Origin: Geotrypetes seraphini
Lineage: Eukaryota > Chordata > Amphibia > Gymnophiona > Dermophiidae
Direction of reading: 5' to 3'
NCBI RefSeq assembly: GCF_902459505.1
Contig: NC_047096.1
Coordinates: forward strand, 12,028,001 to 12,092,000
DNA: 64,000 bases
The first letter of the stretch is position 1. Each line of letters starts with the position of its first letter. Below are positions 61,799 to 64,000 of the stretch, in pieces. The position numbers were made by a program, and so were the translations under genes. A model generated the notes under the pieces. It was not told the DNA's origin. It saw nothing but the letters and a program-made list of their open reading frames with translations, and made no database searches.

Positions 61799-61975
61799 TC
61801 AGGAGGGGACGCTAATCATGGCTGCAAATCCCTGACGAGCTGGCAAGACATGGACTAAAGATGAGTGTATCATGGTCCATGTCTTGCCAGCTCATCTGGT
61901 ATTTGCAGAAGTGATTAGTGTCCCTTCCTGAAGAAGAGGGCGAAACTTGAGTCAGGGGGCCGACTTTACAACCAG
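61799..61975 (+). mobile_element. Small inverted repeat with hammerhead-like end
   Basis: Arms 61799-61855 and 61875-61931 pair over about 57 bases with several mismatches around a 19-base loop. The right arm runs into a hammerhead-like core, and the left arm is an inverted copy cut off inside that core. This is the arrangement expected of inverted Penelope-like termini. It abuts the 5' end of LINE A. Confidence 0.55.
61922..61960 (+). ncRNA. Hammerhead-like motif H7
   Basis: CTGAAGA at 61928-61934 fits CUGANGA, GAAA at 61942-61945, a two-pair stem III in CTTGAG and UC at 61952-61953. Stem I (CCTTC against GGGGG with a bulge) is weak. Probably a decayed ribozyme. Confidence 0.45.
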
Positions 61976-61985
61976 CTTTAGGAGT

Positions 61986-63150
61986 TTTTCAGAGCACAAG
62001 CATGTTCACGACTGCAGCTGCCGCTTGAACAAGAGGGCAAACTGACCGCCAAGGACCAACAGATAAGTTTTATTTTAGTCGATAATTAAGAGTTAATTTT
62101 TAGTATATACTGTGGCGGTTGGGACAGTGAAGGCAATAATGGTTCCAGCGGCAACCTCGGTTTGGTTTTTACACTGAATTTAAATGGTTGCGGGTCTGAG
62201 CACTTCACACAAATTATTATTAATAAAATTAAGGAGGGTATCCCTGTGATCAGCAATTGTGCACGCACAGAGTTAATAAGAAATACTACTTTGAAGTACA
62301 ACAATAAGATGATCACAAAACATGATCACAGGAAGGTTCCCGCTAAATCTCTCCCTCTCTCTTAGACTGTGGAGGGACTTGCCTGGTTTAGATCCAGTGC
62401 TCACTTAACGTTTACGTCCCCCCATTAATCCTTGTCTCTGGGCTATCGCTCATCAGCATGAACTCCATCCCTCCGACCCCTACAAGGGAGGAAATGCCAC
62501 AGCCCTGATGTGATGTGAAACCTGATCAGTGAATGCCAGCAACTCTGTTCCCCAAACTGGCTTACACACATTCTCTCTCTCTGTTTTGTACTTTGTAATC
62601 CAATAGCCTGGAAATGCAGCATTCACCCCTCCCCCTTGCTTTCATGTTCCATTTCCCACATCCTGAGAGTCTGAAAAAGAGCCCACCCAGAGCAAAGAAT
62701 GACTGGAATGTGGATCCTATACCCAAAGCTTCCTTCACAAAGGCAGAATAACATTGAATGTCCTCAGACCCTATTGTGCACTCCCATTTGAAAAAAAAAA
62801 AAAAGCCCGCTCATAAGATAAACTAAGCTCAAAGCTCCCCAGGGAGAGCTGGGACTCTTTTAAACAGTGAGGATTTTAGGCTTTGCATCCTGTGTGCAGT
62901 GTCCCTTCTAAGAGAGTCTGGGATAATAATTAGATGAGCTTGTCTAGCCCTTGTAAGGCAGAATAGCCCCATCTCAAAATTCCTATCTATCCTCTGGAGG
63001 TCAGGGCAGGTCATACTCAAATCTCTGATGTAGAGATCAGGGGGGGGGGAAAAACTCTCATTAGTATAGTCAGTCATACAGAAGTTTACCCCCTTTATAT
63101 GGAATCAAATGGGGTCACAGGTTGTATCTGTGAACAAACACTGTCAAGCC
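61986..63150. other. Unassigned spacer
   Basis: No gene or classified repeat. There is an A run at 62791-62804 and a G run at 63042-63050. Possibly unique sequence. Confidence 0.35.
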
Positions 63151-63154
63151 GAGG

Positions 63155-63390
63155 AGAGTGTGGTGTAGTGGTCAGAGCTACAGCCTCAGCACTCTGCGGT
63201 TGTGGGTTCAAACCCTGTGCTGCTCCCCGTGATCCTGGGCAAGTCCCTTAATCCTCCACTGCCCCAGGTATATTAGATAGATTGTGAGCCCACTGGAACA
63301 GATAGGGGAAATGCTTGAGTACCTGATTTGTAACCTGTTCTTAGCTCTTTTGAGAGCTAAAAAAAAATCAAATAGAGTACCTAATCACTG
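63155..63390 (+). mobile_element. tRNA-derived SINE, complete
   Basis: 'gagtgtggtgtagtggtcagagctacagcctcagcac' head, B-box 'gggttcaaaccc' at about 63206, full body, second tail type 'ctgttcttagctcttttgagagc'. Confidence 0.9.
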
Positions 63391-63939
63391 AGCCACCTCA
63401 ACCTCTGGTCCCCCTCCATACAATGAGACTAAAAGCCAGTCAACAACCCAGTGTGGTAAATCTTCAGCTCTGCCAGGACCTCGGTACTATCAAAGAGTGC
63501 CACCCCCTCTACCATCCCCAGAGGAGTCCAAGAAGTGAATGCTTGCCAATGCAGCTGCTGTCAACCAATGCAACACCAACAACCTCTCCTGGATGAGCTT
63601 CCATCTTGTCACTACCAGACACTTCTTTTCTCACTGGTCTGGGCTATCCACCACAGATGTGGGCTGAATAGCAGATCAAGCCACCCACAAATAAAGTGCA
63701 GTTATCTAGTTGCTTCCAAACCTCGCACCTGCCAATGTCAAACAGGTTAATCCCATATGCCCGAAACAACCCTTTTTTGTCCTCCTTCAAACCAGTCATG
63801 ACATAACCAAACCCACCCCTGCCTCACAGTCCATTCTCTTATTTGCTTATTAACCTTTTCAATTCCTTTTTTCCATAATAGTTCTTTTTCATATTTAGGC
63901 CTAATATGATGTCAGTCTGGACCTGGAAATGAATGGAAA
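63391..63939. other. Unassigned spacer
   Basis: No gene or repeat recognised. Confidence 0.35.
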
Positions 63940-64000
63940 GAGTGTGGCGCAGTGGTTAAAGCTACAGCCTCAGCACCCTGGGGTTGTGGGTTCAAACCCA
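63940..64000 (+). mobile_element. tRNA-derived SINE, cut by window end
   Basis: Head of the SINE: 'gagtgtggcgcagtggttaaagctacagcctcagcaccctgggg' through the B-box 'gggttcaaaccc'. The body lies outside the window. Confidence 0.85.

Noticed and set aside
1-64000. LTR retroelements or endogenous viruses
   Set aside because: No long direct terminal repeats, primer-binding site, or gag/protease/integrase motifs were noticed. All reverse transcriptase matches are of LINE type.

Overview
The window looks like intergenic DNA from a large, transposon-packed vertebrate genome. LINEs of the CR1, L2 and Tx1/L1 types, tRNA-derived SINEs, many hAT-type MITEs, hammerhead-bearing snap-back elements and one Mutator-like (MULE) transposon account for most of it. 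I saw no convincing host exon, rRNA, tRNA gene or CRISPR array. The mixture suggests an amphibian, and the MITE and LINE sequences remind me of caecilians, but that assignment is from memory of the repeat types and is not proven here.

Layout. 1-3102: a CR1-type LINE with an open 1004-residue endonuclease/reverse transcriptase frame. 3.5-7.3 kb: two L2-type LINEs, one splitting an older 600-bp repeat. 9-13 kb: LINE tails, two copies of one hAT family and the clearest hammerhead fold. 13.3-15.4 kb: a GA/GATA microsatellite, then a back-to-back pile of hAT MITEs with 8-bp duplications. 17.5-23.8 kb: more hAT MITEs, decayed CR1 and L2, and a Tx1/L1 LINE split by a CR1 tail. 24.2-24.75 and 36.8-37.4 kb: two 569-bp inverted-repeat elements with hammerhead-like loops. 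25-46 kb: SINEs, CR1 and L2 tails, palindromic MITEs and a 719-bp hAT element nested in a SINE. 46.5-46.8 kb: a 321-bp near-perfect palindrome. 47.9-50.9 kb: a nearly full LINE inserted in another LINE.

The main result is at 53.6-61.8 kb, a three-layer stack. An antisense CR1 copy was hit by a sense LINE (53908-56101) and, separately, by a 5082-bp MULE (56509-61590). The MULE is flanked by an exact 9-bp target duplication. It has long terminal inverted repeats built from arrays of a TTCGCCCCC motif, followed by a GC-rich minisatellite of about 133-bp units. Between them is a one-intron transposase gene with CCAAT and TATA boxes, a FLYWCH zinc finger, a complete DDE triad and a poly(A) signal. 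It looks like a whole, autonomous and fairly recent transposon.

The second theme is hammerhead ribozyme-like folds (seven candidates in 64 kb, two of them good), as known from Penelope-like retroelements. Nested insertions and duplicated target sites allow relative dating in many places.
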